Below are positions 53,365 through 62,506 of a stretch of DNA of 64,000 bases, piece by piece. Source of the DNA: Verrucomicrobiota bacterium (GTDB lineage: Bacteria > Verrucomicrobiota > Verrucomicrobiia > Limisphaerales > UBA1319). A program made the translations under genes and the position numbers. The notes beneath the pieces were generated by a model. The model was not told the origin of the DNA and searched no databases. It saw only the letters and a list, made by a program, of their open reading frames with translations. The stretch lies in contig JAKLHY010000011.1 in NCBI GenBank assembly GCA_022709905.1, positions 62,001-126,000 on the forward strand, written 5' to 3'. The stretch's first letter is position 1. Each line of letters begins with the position of its first letter.

Positions 53365-53598
53365 ATGGCCGATAAAGCAAATCGATACCCGCTAAACGTC
53401 CCGGGCAAGTATTACGTGGACAATCAATGCATTGACTGCGATCTCTGTCGCGAAACTGCGCCGTCCAACTTCTCTCGGAGCAACGAAGGAGGATATTCTT
53501 TTGTATCCAAACAGCCGTCGTCTCCCGAAGAGGAAGGCCAATGCAAGGAAGCTAAAGAGGCCTGCCCCGTTGAGGCCATTGGTGATGATGGCGCATAG
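53365..53598 (+). CDS. 4Fe-4S ferredoxin
   Basis: A 77-residue soluble ferredoxin with one cluster: C-I-D-C-D-L-C at residues 20-26 followed by the distant CPVEAIGDDG near residue 67. The second-cluster cysteines are missing, and an extra Cys (GQCKEAKEACP) could form a disulfide, as in single-cluster Desulfovibrio-type ferredoxins. A good terminator follows. Many Verrucomicrobiota have such a monocistronic ferredoxin; the redox partner is not evident. Confidence 0.9.
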   Translation: MADKANRYPLNVPGKYYVDNQCIDCDLCRETAPSNFSRSNEGGYSFVSKQPSSPEEEGQCKEAKEACPVEAIGDDGA

Positions 53599-53628
53599 CG
53601 ATCGTCTTGTGTTCTGATTTTTCGAAGG

Positions 53629-53656
53629 CGCCGGCCAGCAGGCCGGCGTTTTTTTT
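53629..53656 (+). terminator. Rho-independent terminator after the ferredoxin gene
   Basis: A perfect 8-bp GC stem, cgccggcc (53629-53636) and ggccggcg (53641-53648), loop agca, and eight T at 53649-53656, 30 bases after the ferredoxin stop. Confidence 0.95.
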
Positions 53657-53693
53657 GGCTCGATGACCGACCCCTCCTTCCATGAATCCCATT

Positions 53694-54557
53694 CTAAGGT
53701 CCTCCGGCCCCTTCTTCTTCATCCTCGATCTCGTCTTCGATCTCCGATATGACCTTTGAGGGCATGTAGGGCCGGATGAACCCATAAAGCAGATAAGCCG
53801 TAAATATCAGAGGCAGAATGATGGGCAGAAATACGGTTTGGAAAATCAGGATGAATCCAATGAGCAGGATGATGACCACCATGCGGGCGAAAGTCCGGTG
53901 CGTCCGCCAATCGATTTTCTTAAACGAAGGATACCGCACCTCGCTGACCATCATGACCGACAAAAACACCAGGATCACCGGCAGGGAATACCGCCAATAA
54001 CCGGTGGCAAAACCGCGATCATCCCACCAGAGCAGGAACAGCGTCAATGAGGCCACCAAACCCGCTGCGGCCGGGATGGGAAATCCCATAAAATCCTTGG
54101 CCCCGGAACCTCCAGGCTGGGCGGCCAAGCAGTTGAAACGGGCTAGTCGAAGCGCGCCGCAAATCAGATACATCGATGCAATAAACCAACCCACTTCCTG
54201 GTGGCGGACAAAGACATCCCGAAGAACAATCCGGTGAACCAGGAAGGCCGGGGCAGCTCCGAAAGAAATCAGATCGGCCAGCGAGTCGAATTCGCGGCCG
54301 AAAGGGCTTTCCACGCCTCCCATCCGCGCCACCCGGCCATCGAGCATGTCAAAAATGCACGCCAACAGGATATAGAAAAGGGCGCTCTTGATGACCAAAC
54401 TGAAGTTCGGCGAGCTGAGGTCAGCCTCGACAATGCGCGTCAAGGCGATGAATCCGCAGAACAAATTGCCCGCGGTCATCAGATTGGGGAGAAAATAGAT
54501 CCGGAGCCGATGCGAATTATCGGGTTCGGCAGCCGTATTGCTGGGTAAAGAGGACAT
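53694..54557 (-). CDS. pssA: CDP-diacylglycerol--serine O-phosphatidyltransferase
   Basis: About 287 residues from the ATG at 54557, ten bases after the psd stop; an upstream TTG at 54584 would overlap psd. The CDP-alcohol phosphotransferase motif is DMLDGRVARMGG followed by FGREFDSLADL. N-terminal LRIYFLPNLMTAGNLFCGF and about eight membrane helices fit PssA type II. The C-terminus is an acidic tail (EIEDEIEDEEEGAG). It makes phosphatidylserine, which the Psd encoded just upstream decarboxylates to phosphatidylethanolamine. Confidence 0.92.
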   Translation of the reverse strand: MSSLPSNTAAEPDNSHRLRIYFLPNLMTAGNLFCGFIALTRIVEADLSSPNFSLVIKSALFYILLACIFDMLDGRVARMGGVESPFGREFDSLADLISFGAAPAFLVHRIVLRDVFVRHQEVGWFIASMYLICGALRLARFNCLAAQPGGSGAKDFMGFPIPAAAGLVASLTLFLLWWDDRGFATGYWRYSLPVILVFLSVMMVSEVRYPSFKKIDWRTHRTFARMVVIILLIGFILIFQTVFLPIILPLIFTAYLLYGFIRPYMPSKVISEIEDEIEDEEEGAGGP

Positions 54558-54567
54558 GGCAAGCCGT

Positions 54568-55257
54568 TCATCCCCGCAAAGCAATCACCGTCTCGCCCCC
54601 CCGAACACGGTCTCCCGGTTTGACCTGCACCTGGGCGGTCAATGGCAGATAAAAATCACACCGAGAACCAAACTGGATGATGCTAATTCGTTCCCCCCGC
54701 TGCACGGTTTCCCCGACATTAACCCAAGGCACAATCCGCCGGGCAATCATGCCAACGATCAGCCGAACTCCGATCTTTTCCCCCGGGTTCTCGAGGGACT
54801 CGAGGCCCAGATAGACGTTTTCATTGACAGTGGCCGCCTGGGTGTTCATTGCATTCATGAACTGACCCGACCGCTGTTTGACCCACGTCACCTGGCTGGC
54901 GGCCGGGGCATATTGAACATGCACGTTGAATATCGAAAGAAAGATCGACACGCGGCGGCAGGGACCTCCCATGAACTCGGGCTCATCCACCTGGTCGACC
55001 AGGTCGACCTTCCCATGGGCCGGAGCGATCCAGACGTTGGGCGTGGCAGGGACAACCGGATTCGGATCACGGAAGAAATAGAAGACGAATAACGCAAACA
55101 AGAACCAAAGCCCGATGAAGGCCGCCGCCAAACCCGCTAACAAGGAACCGATCAGCGTCGCGGCCACACCGCCTCCCAAGACCAATAGCAAAACGGTCAG
55201 GGTCCATCGAATGAGACGGAATGCCGCCTGCCGCGCTTTGCCTTTGTTCTTCGTCAT
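54568..55257 (-). CDS. psd: Phosphatidylserine decarboxylase proenzyme, short type
   Basis: A 229-residue enzyme of the short (archaeal-like) Psd group. Two membrane helices lie near residues 17-62. The conserved FRDPNPVVP, APAHGKVDLVD and FLSIFNVHVQYAP blocks follow. The self-cleavage site is in IIQFGSRCDFYLP, where Ser198 of G-S-R should become the pyruvoyl group. It converts phosphatidylserine to phosphatidylethanolamine. The pssA gene follows directly on the same strand. Confidence 0.93.
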   Translation of the reverse strand: MTKNKGKARQAAFRLIRWTLTVLLLVLGGGVAATLIGSLLAGLAAAFIGLWFLFALFVFYFFRDPNPVVPATPNVWIAPAHGKVDLVDQVDEPEFMGGPCRRVSIFLSIFNVHVQYAPAASQVTWVKQRSGQFMNAMNTQAATVNENVYLGLESLENPGEKIGVRLIVGMIARRIVPWVNVGETVQRGERISIIQFGSRCDFYLPLTAQVQVKPGDRVRGGETVIALRG

Positions 55258-55427
55258 AGTCCTATCTTAAACGGCCTGTCAGCCTTGGAAAGACCAGAAT
55301 TCAACCTAAGCGGAGCGGAGCCTGGACCGCCGACAACAGCCAGAGCCTGCATCGAATGGGTCCGGTTCCTTGACTGCGAACTCTGAAGTCTTCTGCCGAA
55401 CTCCAGCGAGACCGAACCGGCTTGGAA

Positions 55428-55730
55428 TCAGCTTTCGCGCCGGGAGGAGGACTGGCGGCCGGCATAGGGCGGCCGTTCCTCCCGCGGTCGGGCGACGTTC
55501 ACCGTCAATGCCCGGCCCTGCAGTTCTTTCTGATTGAACATCTCAACGGCCTTGGCCGCATCCTGGGCCGACTCAAACTCCACGAAGGCAAAGCCCCGGG
55601 ATTTCCCGGAATATTTGTCCAACATCAGATTCACCGAGGTGAGGGCGCCCGCCTGTGCAAAATGCTCACGCAGGTCTTCTTCCTTGGTTTGATACGAGAT
55701 GTTGCCGACAAAAAGCTTGGCTTGATTCAT
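55428..55730 (-). CDS. RRM-domain RNA-binding protein
   Basis: A 100-residue single-RRM protein from the ATG at 55730. RNP2 is KLFVGNISY and RNP1 is KSRGFAFVEF, with SAQDAAKAVEMFNQKELQGRALTVNVARP between and after. A short Arg/Ser-rich tail (PREERPPYAGRQSSSRRES) ends it. Bacterial proteins of this type, known from cyanobacteria and others, bind RNA and are often cold-induced. The frame is open upstream to 55832, but those residues do not fit the family, so the leader of more than 100 bases is probably untranslated. Confidence 0.88.
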   Translation of the reverse strand: MNQAKLFVGNISYQTKEEDLREHFAQAGALTSVNLMLDKYSGKSRGFAFVEFESAQDAAKAVEMFNQKELQGRALTVNVARPREERPPYAGRQSSSRRES

Positions 55731-55950
55731 AAGACTCAATTCTTGTCCGATATACTCGATACAGTGAGGGGGACTCTGCAACCGGCAGGACCGCAAGATG
55801 TCTGACCCAAAACCAGACACACCATTTGTCACTTGACACCAACACTGCTCTTAACGCCTGCATCTTATCTGATCCTCTTTGGCAAGACAATCCGAAAATC
55901 CCAAAACGCGGGCGCCCGCGCGCATCGTTTCGCGGTCAAAGACATCTCTG

Positions 55951-57309
55951 CTAGATCTCTCCTGAAGAATGAGTTCTCGAGCGATCACCGCGCCGGTAGG
56001 CCTCAGCCAGCAAGGTGACCGGGTGCGCCACGCGCACGGGCATCTGATGCTTTCTGGCCCCATGAATAAGCTGCAGGAGGCAGCCGGAATTCCCATTGGC
56101 CACTACCGTTGCGCTGGTGGAACGAATATGATTCATCTTGCGATCCAGCAACTGGTTGGCCATTTCCGGTTGAGTGATGTTGTAGATGCCCGCGCTGCCG
56201 CAGCACCAGTTGCTTTCGGGCAGCTCGATCAACGTCAGATTCGGAATGGCCTGCAGGACCTGCCGCGGCTGCCGCACCACTCTCTGACCATGGGCAAGAT
56301 GGCACGACTCGTGGTAGGTGACCTTCATGGCGGGGGCCTCGTGTTGCGGCACGGCCGCCAGCCCAATCTCCATCAGCCACTCATGGATGTCCTTGACCTT
56401 CGCATCCCACTGCCGGGCGCGTTCCGCATACTGCGGATCCTGACTCAACAGCTGGGCATAGTGCTTCATGTGAGAACCACAACCCCCGGCGTTACTGATA
56501 ATGGCGTCGAATTCAGAAGGGGGAAACTGGTCAATCTGACGCCGGGCGAGCCCTTGAGCCAGCGTCCATTCCCCGTTATGCGCGTGAAGCGAACCGCAAC
56601 AGGATTGCCGGGGGGGGCAAATCACCTCGCACCCATTCCGCGTCAAGACTTCCACCGTGTCCCGGTTGATCTCGCTAAAAATCAGATCCTGGGCGCACCC
56701 GGTCAGAAAAGCCACCCGATAGCGTTTACGGCCCCTGGCCGGACTCACCGGCGGGATCATGGCGGCTGAAAAACGGGCGGGGATGTCCGGCGTCATGCTC
56801 TCCAATTCCCGCATTCGGGCCGGCAGCAAACGCAACAGGCCGCTCCGCCTCACCAGCGATTGAAATCCGCTTCGTTGATACAGCCGCAGCAGGGCGCCTA
56901 GAAAGAGGAGTCGACGCAGGTCCATGAAAAGCCAATGGATCGTGATCCATCGGATAAAACGCCGCATGGGAGTCTGCAGAACGCGTTCGGTCTCCACAGC
57001 CGCGCGAGCGTGCTCGAAGATCTCGGCGTAGTTCACCCCCGCCGGACAGGCGCTCATGCATGCCAGGCACCCCAGGCAATAATACATCTCCTCCGCAAAC
57101 GCGCGCGTGAGCTCCAGCCGACCGTCGGCAATCGCCCGCGCCAAAGCCACTCGTCCCCTCGGACTGTGACGCTCCATGCGGGTCACGGAATACGTGGGAC
57201 ATGTGGGCAGGCAGAGTCCACAGTGCATGCACTGCTGGACCACCGAATAATCCAATCCCAGCAACCAGGATTTCCCAGCTCCGGATTGGCAAGATTTGAC
57301 GTTGCACAT
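55951..57309 (-). CDS. glcF: Glycolate oxidase iron-sulfur subunit GlcF
   Basis: A 452-residue protein with two 4Fe-4S motifs, QCMHCGLCLPTCPTY (about residues 26-40) and YYCLGCLACMSACPAGV (about 75-91). Two CCG (heterodisulfide-reductase-type) domains follow, ending in QSCCGSLHAHNG and SNWCCGSAGIYN. It passes electrons from the FAD subunit GlcD to the quinone pool. glcD lies 51 bases upstream on the same strand. A glcE-type second FAD subunit is not present beside them. Confidence 0.9.
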   Translation of the reverse strand: MCNVKSCQSGAGKSWLLGLDYSVVQQCMHCGLCLPTCPTYSVTRMERHSPRGRVALARAIADGRLELTRAFAEEMYYCLGCLACMSACPAGVNYAEIFEHARAAVETERVLQTPMRRFIRWITIHWLFMDLRRLLFLGALLRLYQRSGFQSLVRRSGLLRLLPARMRELESMTPDIPARFSAAMIPPVSPARGRKRYRVAFLTGCAQDLIFSEINRDTVEVLTRNGCEVICPPRQSCCGSLHAHNGEWTLAQGLARRQIDQFPPSEFDAIISNAGGCGSHMKHYAQLLSQDPQYAERARQWDAKVKDIHEWLMEIGLAAVPQHEAPAMKVTYHESCHLAHGQRVVRQPRQVLQAIPNLTLIELPESNWCCGSAGIYNITQPEMANQLLDRKMNHIRSTSATVVANGNSGCLLQLIHGARKHQMPVRVAHPVTLLAEAYRRGDRSRTHSSGEI

Positions 57310-57359
57310 AGAGAAATCGCGGGGACAGGCTGAATGAACCGGTTCTACCTCTGCGCCGG

Positions 57360-58742
57360 TTACTCGACCATCTTGCCGGGATTCAGGATGCCGGCCGGAT
57401 CAAACAGCTGCCGCAAATGCCGCATCCATCGGATCGATTCATCGCCCAAGGCCTTGGGCAGGATCGCTTTCTTGGCGAGGCCAACCCCGTGTTCACCGGT
57501 CACCGTGCCCCCCAGGCGGATGGTTTCCTGAAAGATCTCCTGAAACGCCTGTTCCACCCGGTGCATTTCCTCGGTGTTCCGTTCATTGGTCAAAACCGTC
57601 GGATGCAGGTTGCCATCGCCCATGTGCCCAAAAACGCCAACGCGCAACTGATACTTTTGGGCGGTCGCCTGGATGAAACGGACCATGGCGGCCAGTTCGC
57701 TCCGGGGAACGGTGGCGTCTTCCAGAATCGTGGTGGGGCTGACGCGGGCCAGCGCGGAGAATGCGGTTCGACGCGCGCTCGCAAGCTGGGCCGCCTCGGC
57801 ATCATCTCGGGCCACCCGAACCTCCTGGCAGCCATGATCCCGGCAGATCTTTTCCATCCGGGTGGTTTCGTCCGCCACCACCGCGGGATGACCGTCGGTT
57901 TCGATCAGCAGCAACGCTTCACAATCCAGAGGCAGCCCGATATGGGTATAGTCCTCGACACAGCGGATCGTGGTGCGATCCAAAAATTCCAACGTGCAGG
58001 GGATGATCTGAGCGGCGATGATCGCTGATACGGTTTCCGCCGCCTGGTCCATCCGAGGGAACGTCGCCAGCATCGTCTTCTTGGCTTGTGGGGTTGGTAT
58101 CAATCGAAGCAGCACCTCGGTAATCACCCCGAGGGTGCCCTCCGAGCCGATAAAAAGATCCTTCAGCGAGAATCCCGCCACGTCCTTGACACACTTGTTG
58201 CCCAACCATAAGACGGTGCCATCCGCCAACACCACCCGCAGGCCCATCACGTAGTTGCGAGTGACGCCGTATTTTAATCCCCGCAATCCACCGGAATTCT
58301 CGGCCACGTTACCGCCGATGGTCGAGATCTTCATCGATCCCGGATCGGGGGGATAAAACAGACCGGCGGCGCCGGACGCATCCGCCACAGCCTGGGTGGT
58401 GGCGCCAGCCTCCACCCGCAATGTCAGGTTTTTTGTATCCAACTCGAGAATGCGGTCCATCTTGACCAGACACAGGACCAAGGCGCCGGGCGTCGGCAAA
58501 CTGCCTCCACTGAGCCCCGTGCCCGAACCCCGGGTCACCACAGGCAACCGAGCTTTCTGGGCCCACTGAAGCACTTGGGCCACCTGCTCGGTGGATCGAG
58601 GAAATACGACGGCCTCGGGCATCTGCTGCATCGCCGCCGTTCCATCATAGGAATAGGCAATTAAATCCTCCTGGCTGGTCAGCACCTGCTCGGCGCCTAC
58701 AATGGCCTGAAGGCCGGAAAGGGTTTGGCTGGATAACGACAT
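57360..58742 (-). CDS. glcD: FAD-linked (glycolate/lactate) oxidase subunit GlcD
   Basis: A 460-residue FAD-linked oxidase of the GlcD/D-lactate dehydrogenase group. FAD-binding blocks are VVTRGSGTGLSGGSLP and PGSMKISTIGGNVAENSGG, then GSEGTLGVITEVLLRLIP. The C-terminal domain ends with HMGDGNLHP and TGEHGVGLAKK. It oxidises glycolate, D-lactate or a similar 2-hydroxy acid. Its ATG lies four bases after the stop of the proline-rich membrane gene, so glcD-glcF may be read through from the nfeD-floA unit. Confidence 0.9.
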   Translation of the reverse strand: MSLSSQTLSGLQAIVGAEQVLTSQEDLIAYSYDGTAAMQQMPEAVVFPRSTEQVAQVLQWAQKARLPVVTRGSGTGLSGGSLPTPGALVLCLVKMDRILELDTKNLTLRVEAGATTQAVADASGAAGLFYPPDPGSMKISTIGGNVAENSGGLRGLKYGVTRNYVMGLRVVLADGTVLWLGNKCVKDVAGFSLKDLFIGSEGTLGVITEVLLRLIPTPQAKKTMLATFPRMDQAAETVSAIIAAQIIPCTLEFLDRTTIRCVEDYTHIGLPLDCEALLLIETDGHPAVVADETTRMEKICRDHGCQEVRVARDDAEAAQLASARRTAFSALARVSPTTILEDATVPRSELAAMVRFIQATAQKYQLRVGVFGHMGDGNLHPTVLTNERNTEEMHRVEQAFQEIFQETIRLGGTVTGEHGVGLAKKAILPKALGDESIRWMRHLRQLFDPAGILNPGKMVE

Positions 58743-58745
58743 GGT

Positions 58746-59402
58746 TCAAGAGTCCATTGCTTTGGGGGGTCCAAAAACCAGCGACGCCACAAAAGCCCGC
58801 CGAAGCTGCGAATGCCCCCGAATCTCGCGCACCATGGCAGCCACATCGGAGGGTCCACCGCCCGGGCGTTGGATCGTCGGCGGCGGCTCAGCCCCCCCGG
58901 CTTCCTGAATCCGTTTCAATGCCTCCTGCTGACGCTTATGGGCTCGCTCGTATGCATTCTGTGACTCCTTGAGGCTGGCCAGCTGAATTTGAGGGCCTTC
59001 TTCTTCGGCGACCCTCGGGGAGGGCGCGACAGGAATGATCACGCGCGGCGGCGGGGAAGAAACCGGCGAGGGCGGAGGCCCCGACTCGCGAACCACCAGG
59101 GGCGGAGGAGGCGGCGCAGGAGTGGGTTCGCCTTCCAGCAACCTTCTCAATTCATCCTCCCAGCTGGTGGATCGCGCCGGCCGGGGCTGAGGGGTATGGG
59201 GCGCGGGAGTTGGTGTCTGGCGCCGGGTTGGCGGAAACGGCCGGCCCGCAGGCCGAACCGGTCTCGGTTTCTGCTGGGAATCGGCCAGATCGCGCTCCTC
59301 TTCCTCCGACTCGGCACGGGCACGCTTCTGCATCCAACTGGAAATGCCGGTCAGCACCACCAGGGCGGCGAGGGTCACCAGTGTTTTAATCAGCTCGTCC
59401 AT
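58746..59402 (-). CDS. Proline-rich single-pass membrane protein downstream of floA
   Basis: A 218-residue protein with one N-terminal membrane helix (LVTLAALVVLTGISSWM), then a charged Glu/Arg stretch and about 120 residues rich in Pro. The end is helical and more conserved-looking (QEALKRIQEAGG, DVAAMVREIRGHSQLRRAFVASLVFGPP). I do not recognise a family, but a small membrane protein with this C-terminal 'REAFVASEIFGPP'-like ending often follows nfeD-floA in PVC bacteria. It probably belongs to the flotillin unit. Confidence 0.7.
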   Translation of the reverse strand: MDELIKTLVTLAALVVLTGISSWMQKRARAESEEEERDLADSQQKPRPVRPAGRPFPPTRRQTPTPAPHTPQPRPARSTSWEDELRRLLEGEPTPAPPPPPLVVRESGPPPSPVSSPPPRVIIPVAPSPRVAEEEGPQIQLASLKESQNAYERAHKRQQEALKRIQEAGGAEPPPTIQRPGGGPSDVAAMVREIRGHSQLRRAFVASLVFGPPKAMDS

Positions 59403-59481
59403 TGGGGGATTTCTGGCTCGTGATCTTCATGCAAACCCTCGGGACGGATCCCGGGCTATCGCTTTTCACAGCTTAAACCGA

Positions 59482-60540
59482 TCAGGGTGTGGTCTTGGGC
59501 TTATCGCCGCCCGGGCCGGCTCCAGCAAAGCTATCGCGCATCGAGGTGTCGGCCTGGATGTTCTTCATTCGATAGTAGTCCATAATCCCCAGGTTCCCCT
59601 GGCGAAAAGCCTCAGCCATCGCCAGCGGGACTTGGGCTTCGGCCTCGACCACCCGGGCTCGCATTTCCTGGACTCGCGCCAGCATTTCCTGCTCGGAGGC
59701 CACAGCCATGGCGCGCCGGACTTCCGCCTGGGCTTGGGCGATCAGCTTGTTAGCCTCAGCCTGTTCGGCCTGCAGCTTGGCTCCCACGTTTTCCCCTACG
59801 TCAACATCGGCGATATCAATCGACAGAATCTCGAAGGCCGTATTGCTGTCGAGGGCCTTGTCGAGAACCGTCTTGGATATCCGATCGGGGTTCTCGAGAA
59901 CATCCTTGTAACTTTCCGCGGAACCAATGGTCGCCACGATCCCCTCGCCGACGCGGGCGATGACCGTTTCTTCGGTGGCGCCCCCCACAAAACGGTCGAG
60001 ATTGGTCCGCACCGTCACGCGGGCGCGGGCCTTGATCACAATCCCATCCTTGGCGACGCCGTCGATGGTGGTGCGTCCCGAAGTCGTGTTGGGACAATCG
60101 ATCACCTTGGGATTTACCGAGGTTTTTACCGCTTCGAGCACGGTTTTGCCCGTGCCCTTGGTGGCCAGGTCAATGGCGCAGGCCCGATCGAAATCCAGGT
60201 GGATCCCGGCTTTCTTGGCGGCGATCAACGCCTGCACCACCATCTCGACACTGCCCCCGGCCAGGTAGTGCGTCGACAGATCATCGACGCTGACCATGAG
60301 CCCCGATTTGATGGCGGTGATGCGGCTGTCGACAATCAAACCCACAGGCACGCTTCGCAGCCGCAACGCAATCAGCTCGGTGAATCGCACCGGCGCCCCT
60401 GAAACCATCGCCCGGATCCACACACTGAAAAAGTTGATCAGCAACAGGGCGACCACCAGCAGGATGACCAGGACAAATCCTAGCGCCAGCATCTGGATGT
60501 TGGTGAGGTTTAAAGCGAAAAACAGATTTGGGTCATGCAT
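59482..60540 (-). CDS. floA: Flotillin-like protein FloA
   Basis: A 352-residue FloA (YqfA/UPF0365). One membrane segment (about residues 18-40) is followed by the SPFH-like region with [47 protein letters not shown] and [14 protein letters not shown]. The long coiled coil near 255-305 ([28 protein letters not shown]) is Ala/Glu-rich. FloA organises membrane microdomains and scaffolds membrane proteins. nfeD is directly upstream (14 bases), the usual arrangement. Confidence 0.93.
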   Translation of the reverse strand: MHDPNLFFALNLTNIQMLALGFVLVILLVVALLLINFFSVWIRAMVSGAPVRFTELIALRLRSVPVGLIVDSRITAIKSGLMVSVDDLSTHYLAGGSVEMVVQALIAAKKAGIHLDFDRACAIDLATKGTGKTVLEAVKTSVNPKVIDCPNTTSGRTTIDGVAKDGIVIKARARVTVRTNLDRFVGGATEETVIARVGEGIVATIGSAESYKDVLENPDRISKTVLDKALDSNTAFEILSIDIADVDVGENVGAKLQAEQAEANKLIAQAQAEVRRAMAVASEQEMLARVQEMRARVVEAEAQVPLAMAEAFRQGNLGIMDYYRMKNIQADTSMRDSFAGAGPGGDKPKTTP

Positions 60541-60553
60541 ATCCTGAATCCTT

Positions 60554-61027
60554 TCATGAACTGGTTTCGTTGTTGATGGGGCGCACCACGACGCGCATCC
60601 CCTCGATGGCGATGACTTTCACCGGCGTCTCGCGCGCCACCAGACCGCCCTCGGTCACCACATCCACCCGCCGGCCCTCGATCAATGCCGTCCCACACGG
60701 CCGCAGCTGGGTCAGGGCAATCCCCGTTTTGGCGAGGAGCTCCGGTTTTTCGGCCCGAATCTCCCCGACCACTCGCTGCGAAATAAACAACCGAGCCATG
60801 CGACTCTGGGGAAAAAACCGCACCCAGAGGGAAATGCCAACGAGCGTGCCCAGACAGACCACGAGCAGAATGACGTTGCCGGTCTTGGCCCCGAAATCCT
60901 GATAACCCACAACCACCGCCGCAATCAGGCACATCACACCCAGGGAGCCTGCAATCAACCCTGGCAGAACGGTCTCCAAGGCCAGCAGGATCGCCCCAAT
61001 CACCAGCAGCCCGATGACAACTTCCAT
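60554..61027 (-). CDS. NfeD-like membrane protein
   Basis: A 157-residue NfeD protein of the short type without the protease domain. It has three to four membrane helices ([55 protein letters not shown]) and a C-terminal OB fold with [27 protein letters not shown]. NfeD and FloA function together at membrane microdomains. It starts at the divergent junction with tmk. Confidence 0.88.
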   Translation of the reverse strand: MEVVIGLLVIGAILLALETVLPGLIAGSLGVMCLIAAVVVGYQDFGAKTGNVILLVVCLGTLVGISLWVRFFPQSRMARLFISQRVVGEIRAEKPELLAKTGIALTQLRPCGTALIEGRRVDVVTEGGLVARETPVKVIAIEGMRVVVRPINNETSS

Positions 61028-61128
61028 GGCCTGAATATAAAAGGCCCAAGCATACGCTGCAATGTCTTTGTCGGCATCCGAACAAAAGGTTCGTCAACCG
61101 CCCGGATCAAAATATACAATCGAGCCTC

Positions 61129-61776
61129 ATGGAACGTGGGGTCTTGATCACCTTTGAAGGGACGGAAGGCAGTGGCAAATCCACCCAGATCAACCGGCTG
61201 GCGGATCGGCTTCGATGCACCGGGCACACGGTGCGGATGTTGCGCGAACCCGGCGGCACCCCCATTGGCGAGGAAATCCGCCATACCCTCCAGCACAGCG
61301 AAAATAATCGCGCCATGACCCCCGAGACCGAGTTGCTGCTCCTGAACGCCAGCCGTGCCCAACTGGTCCGCGAAATCATCCGCCCCGCTCTCCATCAGGG
61401 CGAAATAGTCCTCTGTGATCGATTCTATGACTCCACCCTCGTCTACCAGGGATACGGCCGGGGACTTGATCTTGTCGCGGTCAAAGCCGTTATTGACTAC
61501 GCCGTCGGAGACACCCGGCCGAACCTGACCCTCCTCCTGCATGTGCCCCTTGATGTGAGTGAAACCCGGCGTCTCGCGCGCCAATCAACGGCTTCTGTCC
61601 AGCGGGATCGAATGGAGGAAGCCGGCCGCGCGTTCTTCGAGCGAGTCGAACGAGGCTATCGCGCCCTGGCGGCCGAAGAACCGGACCGGATCAAGTGGAT
61701 CGATGCCACCCAGAACCTGGAGGCCGTCGAAGCAACCATCGGTTCCCTTGTGGAGCCCTGGCTGCGCGTCGGTTGA
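61129..61776 (+). CDS. tmk: Thymidylate kinase
   Basis: A 215-residue kinase with P-loop FEGTEGSGKSTQ at residues 9-20, the REPGGTPIGEEIR block, LLLNASRAQLVREII, CDRFYDSTLVYQGYGRGLD, and the LID region near RRLARQ and DRMEEAGRAFFERVERGY. It phosphorylates dTMP to dTDP. It stands between divergent nfeD and convergent SGNH hydrolase genes. The ATG follows a short A/T-rich stretch. Confidence 0.95.
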   Translation: MERGVLITFEGTEGSGKSTQINRLADRLRCTGHTVRMLREPGGTPIGEEIRHTLQHSENNRAMTPETELLLLNASRAQLVREIIRPALHQGEIVLCDRFYDSTLVYQGYGRGLDLVAVKAVIDYAVGDTRPNLTLLLHVPLDVSETRRLARQSTASVQRDRMEEAGRAFFERVERGYRALAAEEPDRIKWIDATQNLEAVEATIGSLVEPWLRVG

Positions 61777-61785
61777 TTGGAACGA

Positions 61786-62478
61786 TTACCTGCGCTCCCT
61801 GACCAGCGCGTCGTGGATGGTCTGCGCCATTAACGCGGCGCCGGCCGCGTTGGGATGGATTTTGTCAGGAAACAGGCTGGGCCGATTGGCTAATGCCGTG
61901 TAGAGATCGATCACAGGCAGATGGTTGTCCTCCGCCACCTTGAGAATGGACGGGATGATCTCATCCGTGAGGGTCTGATCGTTGATGCCCCACCGGGTCT
62001 CATAGACTGGCACCGGCAGGCACAGCCACACCTTGGGTTGAGCCGGCAGCCGGGCAAAATGCCGGACCATTTCCTGGAGATCCTGTTCGAATTCATCCAG
62101 GTGCGACGCGTTCTGCGGCTTGGTGTCATTGGTGCCCAGTTTGATGATGACGATCTGTGGATGATAATCGCCCGCTGCGGCATAAGCCGGCTCCTGCCAA
62201 TAGGGTTTGTCGCCCTTTTTGAGAAGGGTCGCGCCGCTCACCCCAAAATTCCGGACCTCGAAACGACTGCCCAACAGACGGTTCAAGACGGCCGGATAAT
62301 TGTCTCGATCCCGGTCTTCCAGGCCGGCGCCATAGGTGATGCTATCCCCGACGCAGGCCACACGCACCGTTTCGCGGTAATCCTCGGCCCGAATCGTCGG
62401 CGCTTTATGGGATGCGCAGCCTGTGAGCCAGAGGCTGAGACTCACCAGGCAATAAATGAACACGGTTGGTTTTCTCAT
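61786..62478 (-). CDS. SGNH/GDSL-family hydrolase lipoprotein
   Basis: A 230-residue lipoprotein from the ATG at 62478; the signal FIYCLVSLSLWLTGCASHK has a clear lipobox (LTGC). An upstream in-frame start at 62538 would overlap parA and bury the signal. Catalytic blocks are ACVGDSITYGAGL, VRNFGVSGATLLKKGDKPYW, IVIIKLGTNDTKPQN, and DKIHPNAAG. It is a close paralogue of the protein at 13.8-14.8 kb, sharing the unusual GATLLKKGD and KPQN segments, but without the C-terminal module. It is probably an envelope carbohydrate esterase. Confidence 0.87.
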   Translation of the reverse strand: MRKPTVFIYCLVSLSLWLTGCASHKAPTIRAEDYRETVRVACVGDSITYGAGLEDRDRDNYPAVLNRLLGSRFEVRNFGVSGATLLKKGDKPYWQEPAYAAAGDYHPQIVIIKLGTNDTKPQNASHLDEFEQDLQEMVRHFARLPAQPKVWLCLPVPVYETRWGINDQTLTDEIIPSILKVAEDNHLPVIDLYTALANRPSLFPDKIHPNAAGAALMAQTIHDALVRERR

Positions 62479-62506
62479 AAGGATCAGAAATCCCCCCGAC
62501 AAAAGT

